Shown here piece after piece: positions 46,247 through 55,863 of a stretch of 64,000 nt of DNA. Positions within the stretch are counted from its first letter, which is position 1. Each line of letters starts with the position of its first letter. The position numbers and the translations under genes are program-made. Source of the DNA: Eurosta solidaginis (Eukaryota; Arthropoda; Insecta; Diptera; Tephritidae); NCBI RefSeq assembly GCF_040869045.1, contig NC_090319.1:381501601-381565600 (forward strand), written 5' to 3'. Under the pieces are notes generated by a model. That model did not search any database. It worked only from the letters and a program-made list of their open reading frames with translations, and was not told the origin of the DNA.

Positions 46247-46461
46247 TTTTGTACTACCTACTGTTTTGTTGTAATTAGAGTTGTTAGAAGATCGGGTTTA
46301 CAGTCTAATAAATTAGAAAAACGCCTTTTTTATTTCATATGGTGCCGACGTTTCGACCTTTTATTGTGGTCTTCTTCAGGGCTAAAAATTACCACAATAA
46401 AAGGTCGAAAAAAGGCGTTTTTCTAATTTATTATGCTGTAAACCCGATCTTCTAACAACTC
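46247..46461. mobile_element. Small palindromic Penelope-like retroelement remnant
   Basis: Flanked by the 15-bp duplication TGATAAAAGTTATCA (46,232-46,246 and 46,462-46,476). After about 35 unique bases come inverted arms starting AGAGTTGTTAGAAGATCGGG. On the minus strand near the centre is CTGAAGA, a GACC/GGTC stem and GAAACGTCGG (46,345-46,379), a degenerate hammerhead-like core. The plan (long duplication, short lead, inverted repeats, hammerhead-like motif) is the same as at 36,796-37,183, but the sequence differs. Confidence 0.6.
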
Positions 46462-46476
46462 TGATAAAAGTTATCA

Positions 46477-47735
46477 CAAGACCTTGAGTGACAGTGAAAA
46501 AATTGCATTTAAAAGTTTTATTTCAAATATCTAAACCAGTAACAGTTTCGGATTGATGTCGGGAGTATATCAGCAATATTTTCAGAATCATTGCCGAATA
46601 ATATCGGTAACAATATCTGGTTAGTGCGGGAGAATTTCGGGACGAATTCCGGAGCTTTGTTCAAGTATTCCAGGAATCTTTCATGATTAAGTCGAATTTG
46701 CAATATTTTGAAATATTCTAAATACAGTGCTTTAAAAAGAACATTTTTAAGTATCAGGCAAAGACACTTTCGTGGAGTAATTTTCAGAAAATAAGGTACA
46801 TCTCGGTCAAATAGTAATTTGCATGCTTCACCACCCCGAAGCTGATCAATAATAATGCGCCTATATATTATTGATTTTTTCAATATCTTGCATGAATTTC
46901 AAACGAAATAGTGAAACTTAGTTAGCGGCATTTTATTTTACAACCGAGTCACAAGAAAATGTTAATTTGTTTTGTACTCAATTACTTAAGTTCTTGCTCA
47001 TGCGTACAGATAGTAATAACGCTTAATACTTATTTCTATATGTATACATATATATACGTAAGAATGTGTCTGGCAGCAATTGAATTAACTGTGTCGACTT
47101 CAAGTAGGTCTATGTATGTTTATACGAGGAAATCCACAAATGTAAGCAATCGAATATGGTTTAGAACACATGGGCGTGGAATCAGAAATTGTTCCCTGCA
47201 GAGAAGCATTTGGGCTAGTTTTAAAAAATGTTACCATTAAAAATACAGATCGCACCTTATTTTTTTACGTAGTTTTTATTAGTTTGGGTTGTATTTATGT
47301 ATGAATATATGTAACGGAATGTTTGAGCATAATTTTCAACAACTTCCAGAAGTTTAATTACTCTTGCGCAACCAATATAAAAGTCTCTTAACAAATATCA
47401 ACAGAAATCAGCTGTTCTATCAATCAATTAAAACTTACAGCTTGCGCTGCTATCTGGCGTATGGTCGCAACTTCCGGTAATGCAGTGCAAATATTCACAA
47501 TAGTGGCATAGTACAAATAGATATATTTGTGTGCTGTGAGCATCGTTTATTTTTAACAAATTATTTTAATAAAATATAGCTAAACAAGAGCGCTACGACC
47601 AAAATTGCCCAAAGCTCGCTAATAGCCCGAATCTCCCTTTTTACAAACAAAACTTTATTTATAGATTTGGATTCCAAATAAGAGCGAAAAGGGGACCCGT
47701 ACATAAAAACAGCAATTAGAAATAATATATAAGAA
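46477..47735. other. Mostly unassigned, starts with degenerate 15-bp repeat
   Basis: About 46,540-46,700 has phrases such as GGGAGAATTTCGGGACGAAT and CAAGTATTCCAGGAATC, like the minisatellite at 1-1,000. The rest is AT-rich with nothing recognised. Confidence 0.35.
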
Positions 47736-47739
47736 GGTT

Positions 47740-48080
47740 GTGGGGGGACATAAGCTCAAGGGACATAAAGTCAATTATCCCTATGAACACTTCAAATGGC
47801 CATGAGTTTAATTGAAACTTTGCGCACGTCTCAAGAACCGATGACAATGCAACAATTTGATGGTGGGTTGGCATAAGCTCAAAGGACATAAAGTCAGTTG
47901 ACCTTATGGCCACTTTAAAGTGTAACAAAAATTGTGACTAAAAAATATGACCATTTATGACACGTATCAAGAACCAATGACAATGCAATATTTTAATGTT
48001 GGGGTGCCATAAGGTCGAAGGATATAAAGTCAGTTAACCTTATGACCACTTTAAAGTGTAACATAAAACTTGTGACAAAA
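47740..48080 (-). repeat. Core minisatellite, reverse orientation, about 2.5 units of ~136 bp
   Basis: Units contain ACTTTAAAGTGTAAC, CACGTATCAAGAACC, ATGACAATGCA and GGACATAAAGTCAGTTGACC. The GATGACAATGCA phrase is the complement of the TGCATTGTCATC core found at 11.0, 19.96, 39.15 and 43.8 kb. It leads directly into the palindrome-arm fragment that follows. Confidence 0.65.
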
Positions 48081-48084
48081 AACT

Positions 48085-48170
48085 ATTTTCTAATTTTTAG
48101 TTTTGTTAGCTATAATAGCGTAGTTTTTTAATTTTTCCAAACTATTATTTATTTTAATAATATTATGAGG
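48085..48170. mobile_element. Fragment of palindrome arm (family of 49,954-50,445)
   Basis: CTATTTTCTAATTTTTAGTTT, GTTAGCTATAATAGCGT and CCAAACTATTATTTATTTT match the end of the right arm of the 49,954-50,445 palindrome in order. Only this end remains, directly after a core minisatellite. Confidence 0.6.
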
Positions 48171-49395
48171 AATGCAGATCTCTTTTCAATTGCACAACTC
48201 CCGCCTTTAGTAAATTAATGCTGCTACAACAGCAACAATAACTTAAACACAAGATAATGAAAGCTACACACATGAATGCAAAAACGAAGCCAATAAATAT
48301 GACGTAAATCAGAGATTCTGCATACATGAAAACAATCTAGACGCTTTTGGAAGGTAAAAAGTGAGACCTATAAAGGGCGACGTAGGTAAAAGTTTGCTGA
48401 TTTCACTTGTTTTTAGCTTGTTGTAAGTGAGCTACGGTGTAAAATTTTACTACTTACTATTAGTTTGAAGTGATAAGGTCATATAAGAAAGACCTAACAA
48501 GAGTTAACTTGATATAAGGGGCTATACACATACATTTTTAATAAATTTTTTAAATTACCTCTGAGCTAAAAAAAATTATCTTGCTGTTGTACAAGTGGGC
48601 CTTAGGTTATTCTAAATGAATTCAATTTTGCAGTCTTATGAGAAAATATTTGTTTGTTTAACGTGCTCTGATCATCAGGCGGGTGATAAATGTAACACAT
48701 ACAATGATAGACAGATCAAACACTCATATGCTGAACTTTTACACCTTTCACATATGTAGCACTTTAAGGTTACAAATGAACCTACTGGGTATTATATAGA
48801 ACAACAACAGTCGTATAAAATGTGTTAAAACTTTAACAAAAAATCAAATAAAGTCAAAAAGGCAACTTCCACTAGAAATAAAAACACGCTGTAAAAACTT
48901 ACATAGAAAGAGAAATAATAAAAAAAACTATTTTTAGAGAGAAAATAACACAAGAAAAGGCAATAAGAAAAGCACACAGTAAAGATGAAAACAAAAACAG
49001 CAAAACTACGGAACACAAAACATGTGAGGGAAAACTGGAAAATCATATTGTAAACATATGTGTGCGCTTACTCGATCTTGTACTGTGAACATATGTGGCA
49101 CATCAAGGCTGACTCAACGTGAAATCAATTGAAAAAGGAAATTACTACATATTACTGTAAAGCTGAGAGCCCATGAAAATTGTAGAGAATATGGTCAGTT
49201 AAAGAGGCTTGGCTTTTAAAACGAATATATCCATATCATTATTAATTGTCGCTTAATCACCTAAGCCATATCGGCCGTTTCTTAACGTCAAGTCACGTCA
49301 ACTATCCCTGTTTCGCGATAGCTGATGTTAATTGGGAGTACCAAGGGAGGTCAAGTCTTCCTCCACCTGCCTCTCTCAACTCAGTGGAGGTCTCC
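48171..49395. other. Mostly unassigned DNA
   Basis: A half copy of the GGCCCA-ended MITE lies at about 48,550-48,607 (CTCTGAGCTAAAAAAAATT ... CAAGTGGGCC). Otherwise nothing recognised. Confidence 0.35.
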
Positions 49396-49399
49396 CTCT

Positions 49400-49725
49400 T
49401 CCTCTGCTCCACACGCATCAAGGCTCGATGACAATGCATTAATGTGAAGGTGTGGTGACACAAGGTCAACGGCCATAAGGTCAATTGACCTTATTACCGC
49501 GTTGAATGGCCATAAGTTTGATTGAAACTGTGCACGCGTATCAAGGCTCGATGACAATGCATTAATGTGATGGTGTGGTGGCATAAGGCCAACGGCCATA
49601 CGGTCAATTGGCCTTATTACCACTTTGAATGGCCACAAGTTTGATTGAAACTTTGCACACGTATCAAGGCTCAATGACAATGCAAAAATGTGATGGTGGG
49701 GTGACATAAGGTTAACGATAGTTAA
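49400..49725 (-). repeat. Core minisatellite, reverse orientation, about 2.7 units of ~123 bp
   Basis: Units carry GTATCAAGGCTCGATGACAA, ATTAATGTGATGGTGTGGTG, ACGGCCATAAGGTCAATTGA, CCTTATTACC and GGCCATAAGTTTGATTGAAA. GATGACAATGCA recurs at about 49,427, 49,551 and 49,673. It is the same family as 47,740-48,080 and, in reverse, the core arrays elsewhere. ORFs across it are repeat translations. Confidence 0.75.
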
Positions 49726-49754
49726 TTAAGTTATTAATAAAATTTAATTTAATT

Positions 49755-49922
49755 TTTCGGGATCCTGCCATCTTCGCTGCTCTCGTCTATGATCTGCCAA
49801 CCCTTGGCAATTTCGGCGAAAGACCGCGTCCAGCCTCCCTGCGTCTTGGCCCTTTTCGGTGCCGTGGGGTTGGATTCATCCATGGACCGCTGGCGTTTCG
49901 AGGTTTCATCACTCTCGACTAA
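49755..49922 (-). pseudogene. Retrotransposon ORF1/gag-like fragment
   Basis: Minus-strand frame reads VESDETSKRQRSMDESNPTA, then PKRAKTQGGWTRSFAEIAKG and IIDESSEDGRIPKN. A basic KRQRS...PKRAK stretch followed by RSFAEIAK and a short acidic segment with GRIPK resembles ORF1-type proteins of some insect retrotransposons (I suspect a DUF4780-like domain). The part of the ORF upstream (beyond 49,922) is just palindrome arm sequence. It is a scrap of about 56 codons with no start or rest of the element. Confidence 0.5.
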
Positions 49923-49953
49923 AACTTTTAAAATTACTTGAACTAAAAAATTA

Positions 49954-50445
49954 AAAATAAATAATAGTTTAAAAAAACTAAAAAAACACGCTTTTATAGC
50001 TAACCGAACTAAAAAATAGAAAATAATTTTCAATTAAAAAGGGTTTATATAACAGTAATAGAAAGTCAAACAATCATTTATAGTTAATCACCTCAAAATA
50101 AAATTATAACAAAATTAAAGTTATTAACAGAATAATTTAATTCAAAGTAAAAAGCGTGGGGTGCTTGATATTGAATGATACAATCATTCTATTAGCAACT
50201 ATCTGAGAGGAAATATATGAAATGTAGTCAAATCCACCCCACGCTTTTTAATCTGAATTAAGTTATTTTGTTAATAACTTAAATTTTATTATAATTTTAT
50301 TTTGGGGTGATTAACTATAAATGATTGTTTGACCTTCTACTACTGTTATATAAACTCTTTTTAATTGAAAATTATTTTCTATTTTTAGTTCGGTTAGCTA
50401 TAAAAGCGTGTTTTTTTAGTTTTTTTTTAAACTATTATTTATTTT
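49954..50445. mobile_element. Palindromic element, arms ~200 bp
   Basis: Ends are AAAATAAATAATAGTTTAAA and the complement. The arms share AAACACGCTTTTATAGCTAA, GAAAATAATTTTCAATTAAA and TTAATCACC...AAAATAAAATTATAA. The centre (about 50,160-50,225) has inner GCGTGGGGTG...CACCCCACGC. No target duplication is evident. It lies between two coding scraps on opposite strands and after a core minisatellite. No ORF of its own. Confidence 0.85.
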
Positions 50446-50460
50446 GCTACAGAACTTATT

Positions 50461-50601
50461 TAAAAATTTTAATACCACGAGCGACAAAAGCTGCCAGACA
50501 GATAGTACAGGGCACATATCGCGGTCCTTGACTCAACTATGAGGAGCTTAAACAATCACGATATGATTTCGAAGAATGGTTGGCCATTGTAAACCAGTAA
50601 C
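50461..50601 (+). pseudogene. Unidentified coding remnant, one in-frame stop
   Basis: Plus-strand frame reads IPRATKAARQIVQGTYRGP, a stop, then NYEELKQSRYDFEEWLAIVN and a stop. The non-simple, charged sequence in one frame across 140 bases in an AT-rich setting looks like a protein remnant. It is possibly from the same retroelement as the minus-strand scrap on the other side of the palindrome. I do not recognise the family. Confidence 0.35.
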
Positions 50602-52432
50602 TTTTTAGTTGTAACGCTATATGGTTAGACGAAATGATAGACTAATAAATTTTAAAACGACCGTAACTCCAGTCAAATTAAAGCATCAAAAAACGTTCAC
50701 AAAAAAATTTAATATTTTTTAATTACAAAAAATTATTTTGAACATCCGAGCAGGCACTTGGAAACGTAACAAATTTCAAAAGAAATCAAAACTGAAATCT
50801 TTTGTAGATCAGCGCCATACATATGTACATAAGTACATATGTAGGTATGTAATCATCTAAAAATGTTACTGAAGCAATCAAATACCGAATGCTTACATCA
50901 TACAACAACAAGTATGTATGTTACTTTTCAGCTGAACAAAGACGCTCTATTTATATAATGCACAACAGGATGCCTATGTACACACGCACATTCATAGATA
51001 CACATCATATCAAACAGATCAAATCAAATCAATGAATGAGTGATCGATTATGGCAATCATAGCTTCCTGTTACGCCCCCCCCCCCCCCCCCCCCCCACTT
51101 TTCTATGATGCCCCAATAGCTATGAGTATTTTTACGCCAACTACCGCAGATTCCCTCATTTGTGCTAGTCAAAAAAGATTGCATTTAACGGTATGGAATT
51201 TCTAATTTAAATTCTACTTTTTATAAAAAAAAAAAAACAAAAACTACTATGTATACATAAATATGCAGTATGTGCGAGTAGATACACTGGAACGCTGCAT
51301 GTTTACATAATGAAGCATATGCGTTTAGAAACAAGCCGCACGCATACGGCGGATGTGCCACATGATATGCTGCGTACATTGGCATAATTTAACAATACAA
51401 ATGAATATGCAGCTTGCAACATGCCACACAACAAAACAAAAAAACACACAAGAAGAGGAAACTCAAACAAGAAAATGTAAACAAAATGTATTTAGCTGCG
51501 TCTCAGTGTGTGTGTGCCAAATTGCATTATTATGACTCCTATTTTCCTGCATTTTTTCTAGTGAAATTCTTAATGATGCAGCACAGCTGAGATAGTAATT
51601 TGTATGATATGGAGCAAGCGTTTTGAATTGATGTTGCAAGTAAGTAGTCTTTGGTTTAGTTGCTGATAGGAATTGTTACCACCTGGAAGAGGGTGTTTTT
51701 TTATTTGTTAGCGCAAAGAAAATGATGGTGGTATTAATTTTCAATATTTTTTATATTAGCGAAAAATTACACATATTAGTAGGTAGTCGCTTGTTAAACA
51801 AAGGTTGTTTTTCATAATTTTATTGCGCATTGCATTTGCATTCTAATTCGAGAGTCGTCCAACAGCTGTAAACAATTGTGAATAGCGTCCGGTTAGCTAT
51901 GATGTCATGGCGAACGAATTGACTTAAATTTGTTTTTTTCATTCGTCGTCAGTCATACTCGGCAACACAACAAAATTTTAATTTTAATTTAGGTAGCCTA
52001 AAGACTGCCTTTAAGTTGTAGCGCCTGCTAACGGTTGCCTGCTAATTGTCTGGCATTGACTCTACATATTAAAATAATTTCTTGTTATTATAATCCCTAG
52101 ACCTCATACCAACCACATGGCTATTTTTCTAGGCCGGAACATAGATGTCTGCATTAATTTAATTCAATTTGGCGACAAACTTTTTTGCTATTTTATTTAA
52201 CAAATTAGCATATCCGTACTCTAAGGAGATCTTGGATAGTCCATCATTATTTTTTAATTCGGTTTCGTATGAAATTGGCAAGTTCATTTAGCGGCACAGT
52301 AGTCTATTCGCACTGAGTGGCTGCACGAAATTAATAGCTTCTAAAGTTAATTAGATATGTACTTTTAATCGGGTTTTCCTTTTGAATTTCGGAAAAAATC
52401 CAAATGCTAATAATATTGTCTTTAAATAAAAA
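50602..52432. other. Unassigned AT-rich DNA with a C22 run
   Basis: Nothing recognised apart from a run of 22 C at 51,075-51,096 and short ACATATGTA-type microsatellites near 50,820-50,850. Confidence 0.35.
51075..51096. repeat. Poly(C) run, 22 bases
   Basis: An uninterrupted C homopolymer in AT-rich DNA. Length is prone to sequencing error. Confidence 0.9.
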
Positions 52433-53231
52433 CAAGTAAAGACGGGACTGTCTTCGGCTGTGCCGAAGACTTCATACCTTTCATGAATGGGGCTGAACAA
52501 TAATGTTATCCCGTTCGTAATCTCCAAATAATCGGATGTATAAGATAAGAAATATATAATGAACAGATGTACATACCTAAACGATTTTTAAGATAAATAT
52601 AAAATAAAAAATGGCAAAAAACCCCTTATCTGAACGATCGGTTGTATGGGATATATATTATATATAGCTCCGATCGAAATGATTTTTTCAGGAAATCTTC
52701 TATGATATATTAGAATATATATCACCAAGTTTCGCATTTTTATATTGGAAACTAAGGGAGAAATGACCAAAAATCTTTCTATCTGAACTATCGGTTGTAT
52801 GGGATATATACTATATATAGCTCCGATTAAAGTGATTTTTTCCGAATATCTTCTATGATATATTAGAATATATATCATCGAGTTTCACGTTTATACTTTC
52901 TAAATTGCGGCAGGAATGAGCAAAATCGTCTTATCTGAACGATCGGTTGTATGGGAGATATATGTTATAGTGGTCCGATCCTACCGGATCCGACAAATGT
53001 CTAATATAATACAAAAATACATCCTTGTGCCAAATTTCGTTGAGATATCTCAAAATTTGAGGGACTAGTTTGCATTCAAACAGACAGACGGACGGACATG
53101 GCTATATCAACTCAGTTCGTCGCCCTGAACAATTCGGTATACTTCTATCTAGAGTCTATCTTCTATATTTCTCAACGTTACAAATATCGGACCAAAGTTA
53201 ATATACCATTTCATGTTCATGAAAGGTATAA
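52433..53231 (-). mobile_element. HINE-like family C element (complete)
   Basis: On the minus strand it begins near 53,231 with subterminal repeat TATACCTTTCATGAA. It ends with the matching TTCATGAAAGGTATG (about 52,474-52,487), hairpin GTCTTCGGC...GCCGAAGAC (52,450-52,471) and terminus CTTTACTTG before T-rich DNA at 52,433. A GACG microsatellite is at about 53,083-53,097. Three internal units of about 150 bp start with ATCTGAACGATCGGTTGTAT (52,628, 52,785, 52,930). Different sequence but the same plan as families A and B. Confidence 0.75.
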
Positions 53232-53234
53232 AAA

Positions 53235-54430
53235 AATTTTTTAAAGAAACAATTGGGTCTTGAAAAAAAATAATTAATTAAAATTGAATAATTTCTGGGC
53301 GAATTAATAAGAAAAAGAAAAGTAATCAATTTCATTTTGTGGAAATATTTTCATAAATAAATAAATAACTGATTTCATAAATAGATAAATTAATACGACA
53401 CAATAAAAAAATATCAACATTTATCCAAAATCGAAATATGAAATATTAAAAAAAAATTTTATTTTTTTGTCTTTATTCTCAAAAAACAATTTTATTTTCG
53501 ATATTTTCTTAAAAAAATTTAGGACGAATTTTAATGGACTCAATAAAAAACAGTTAATTGGTTTTTGCGAAAGACAAAATAAATTTTAGCGTTGGTAAAA
53601 AAATTTAAAATTACAAAAAAAAATTTGATTAAAAAAAAATTTGTTCTCATAGAACATTTGTTTGGATACCTTTTTTATAAAAAATTAAGTGTGAATTCGT
53701 ACGAGCACTAAAATAGAAGTCTTTTTATTTCCAAGTTCCGAAAAAAATTTTAGATCTTATAAAAATAATAAATAAAAGATTTTTCTCGAAAACCTTTTTT
53801 TTTAGCTCCTGTCTTAAAAAATTAATTGGTATAGTGAAATATTAATATAAAAAAAAATTATTTTAAGGAAGTTATAATTTTTTTTCTTTTTTGCTTAATC
53901 GAAAAAAAAATTGGGCAAATTCCTACGAACACTGTTAAAAAAGGTTTTTTTTGCAAATGCGGAAGAAATCTTTGATCGTATAGAAATTTTTTAAAAACCA
54001 AAACTGTTCTATCTTTTGTTCTCAAACACTTTTTTTTATTTTTTCTGTTCCTAAAAAAAATCTATTAAAAAATTTAGGGCGAGTTCTTATGATCGAAACA
54101 AAACGGACTCAGTTGGGTTTTTACGAAATTCAGAACAAATGTTAACGTAATTAATTTTTTTAATTTTTTTTCTCCCGAAAAATGGTTTAAAAATGAGCTA
54201 AATCGTATCAACGCAATTAAATTAAAATAAATAATTTGTTTTCTGTTTTTTTCATAATTCATATTAACACAATAAAAAACAATCAACTGTTTTTCGTTAT
54301 TCGGTAAAAATCTTGATTTCAATAAAATGTTTTATTTAAATATTATGATGCCTTTTATTTAAGATTTTTCCCAAACATTTAATAAAAAATTTTTTTTTCT
54401 TAAGGGCGAGCTCATGTAAGCACAATAAAA
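53235..54430. repeat. Degenerate satellite-like repeat, ~150-220 bp spacing
   Basis: A very AT-rich block with a recurring phrase like GGGCGAGTTCATATGAACAC followed by AATAAAAAACGATTCAATTGG and TTTTTNCGAAA. Versions start near 53,521, 53,690, 53,913, 54,077 and 54,403, with a further partial one near 54,260. Units are strongly diverged, with A and T runs between. No coding sense. Confidence 0.5.
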
Positions 54431-55570
54431 AACGATTCAATTGGCTTTTTTGATTTAACGTGATATGAAAACAATCGAAACAATGAGTGTGCTTTTTATC
54501 TCGAAATACAAATTCCAATCTTAGAATCTACATTTGTTTTTCTCTGAAACATGAATTTTTTTTTTTTAATAAATAACATATCTCTCGAAGTTATCTTTAA
54601 TCGGTAGGAAACAAAACGATTTTTTACTTTTTAATTTATATTGAATACCGTGTCGCTAGCGCGGGCCAAACGACCACTGGCAGCTACTAACAAATTACAT
54701 TTTTTTCTCTCAATTAAACTTTAATGCTTTGGCGGCAACAATTAGCGATTGTTATAATTAAAAAAAAAAATTCATATTAGCAAATACCAGCAACACACTT
54801 AAACGCCCACAATTTGACTAAGTAAATATATCTATATGTATGTAATGTCATAAAATAAAAAACAAAATTAATGCTTGAAATTTATTGCTTAAAACTGCCA
54901 AAAGTGACAATATGTAGCCCTCACCCAAAAAAAAAAAAATGGGACTTATACATATAAGGCTGATTTCATTTGATCAAAAGACTTACAAATGAGGTGTGGA
55001 GCAACTCAGCTGTATGCAATAGTCCTCATACATATGTAGTACTGTGTTGGTATTATCAAAAAAATGTTTGGAATATTTCTCGGAAAGAGACTTTTTGCAA
55101 GATATTACATTAATTATAAGTACTTTAGTACATTGCTGCGGCCATGTGCTTTATTCCTTATGATCGCTTACACGATTTTTTGTTGTTGATTTATGTATAA
55201 TTATTATATAGCCTTTTATGTCATCGACATATAAAAGCTTATATACATATATACATATGTATTTTAGGTGTTTGCGTTGTGTTGTTTTTGGCAAAAAAAA
55301 AACAGCGCCGGTATACAATAAAAGCAATTAAGTGCCATAATAAAATAATTAACAAGAAACAAGTGTAAATCGAATGTTGATTTAAGTCAAGAAACTACAA
55401 GTGTTGACGGTAATTTTTATTGTTCTCTTTAACAAAAAATAGAGCGCAAAATTTTGCTGATATTGAAAGTTTTGTTTGTTATTATGTATATATGAACATA
55501 TATATTCTACCGAACTGAGCTAGCATTCCAGCTGTTCAATTTGAGACAAAAATATGTGAAAAGTAACTAC
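54431..55570. other. Unassigned AT-rich DNA
   Basis: No recognised gene or repeat. A short GTGTCGCTAGCGCGGGCC patch at about 54,650 is GC-rich. Confidence 0.3.
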
Positions 55571-55594
55571 ATAAATGCTTTGTACCACACATTT

Positions 55595-55863
55595 TTGTGT
55601 ACTTCGCTTACTTCTTACTCTTTTAAGCCTTCCTCTTTTTGTTCTTTCTCATTCCGCTTCTTTTCTTCTCACGCTTATTCTTCACTTCTTCTCCCTTTCG
55701 TTTTCGTCCTCCTTTTCCTCTTCCTCCTCCTTCTCCTCTTTCAGTCTTACTCATGCTCTTGCTGTAGTTCTAACTCTTTTACGGCCCCCTTCTTTTACTC
55801 TTAACATTACTGTTATTCTTATTCCTACTTATACTTTTATTACTACCCTTTTCTTCCTCTTTT
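55595..55863. repeat. Polypyrimidine tract, left part
   Basis: Mostly C and T on the plus strand, such as CCTCCTTTTCCTCTTCC and TCCTTCTCCTCTTTC, interrupted by a few purines. The overlapping ORFs at 55,541-55,913 are translations of it. It continues beyond the inserted HINE element. Confidence 0.75.
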
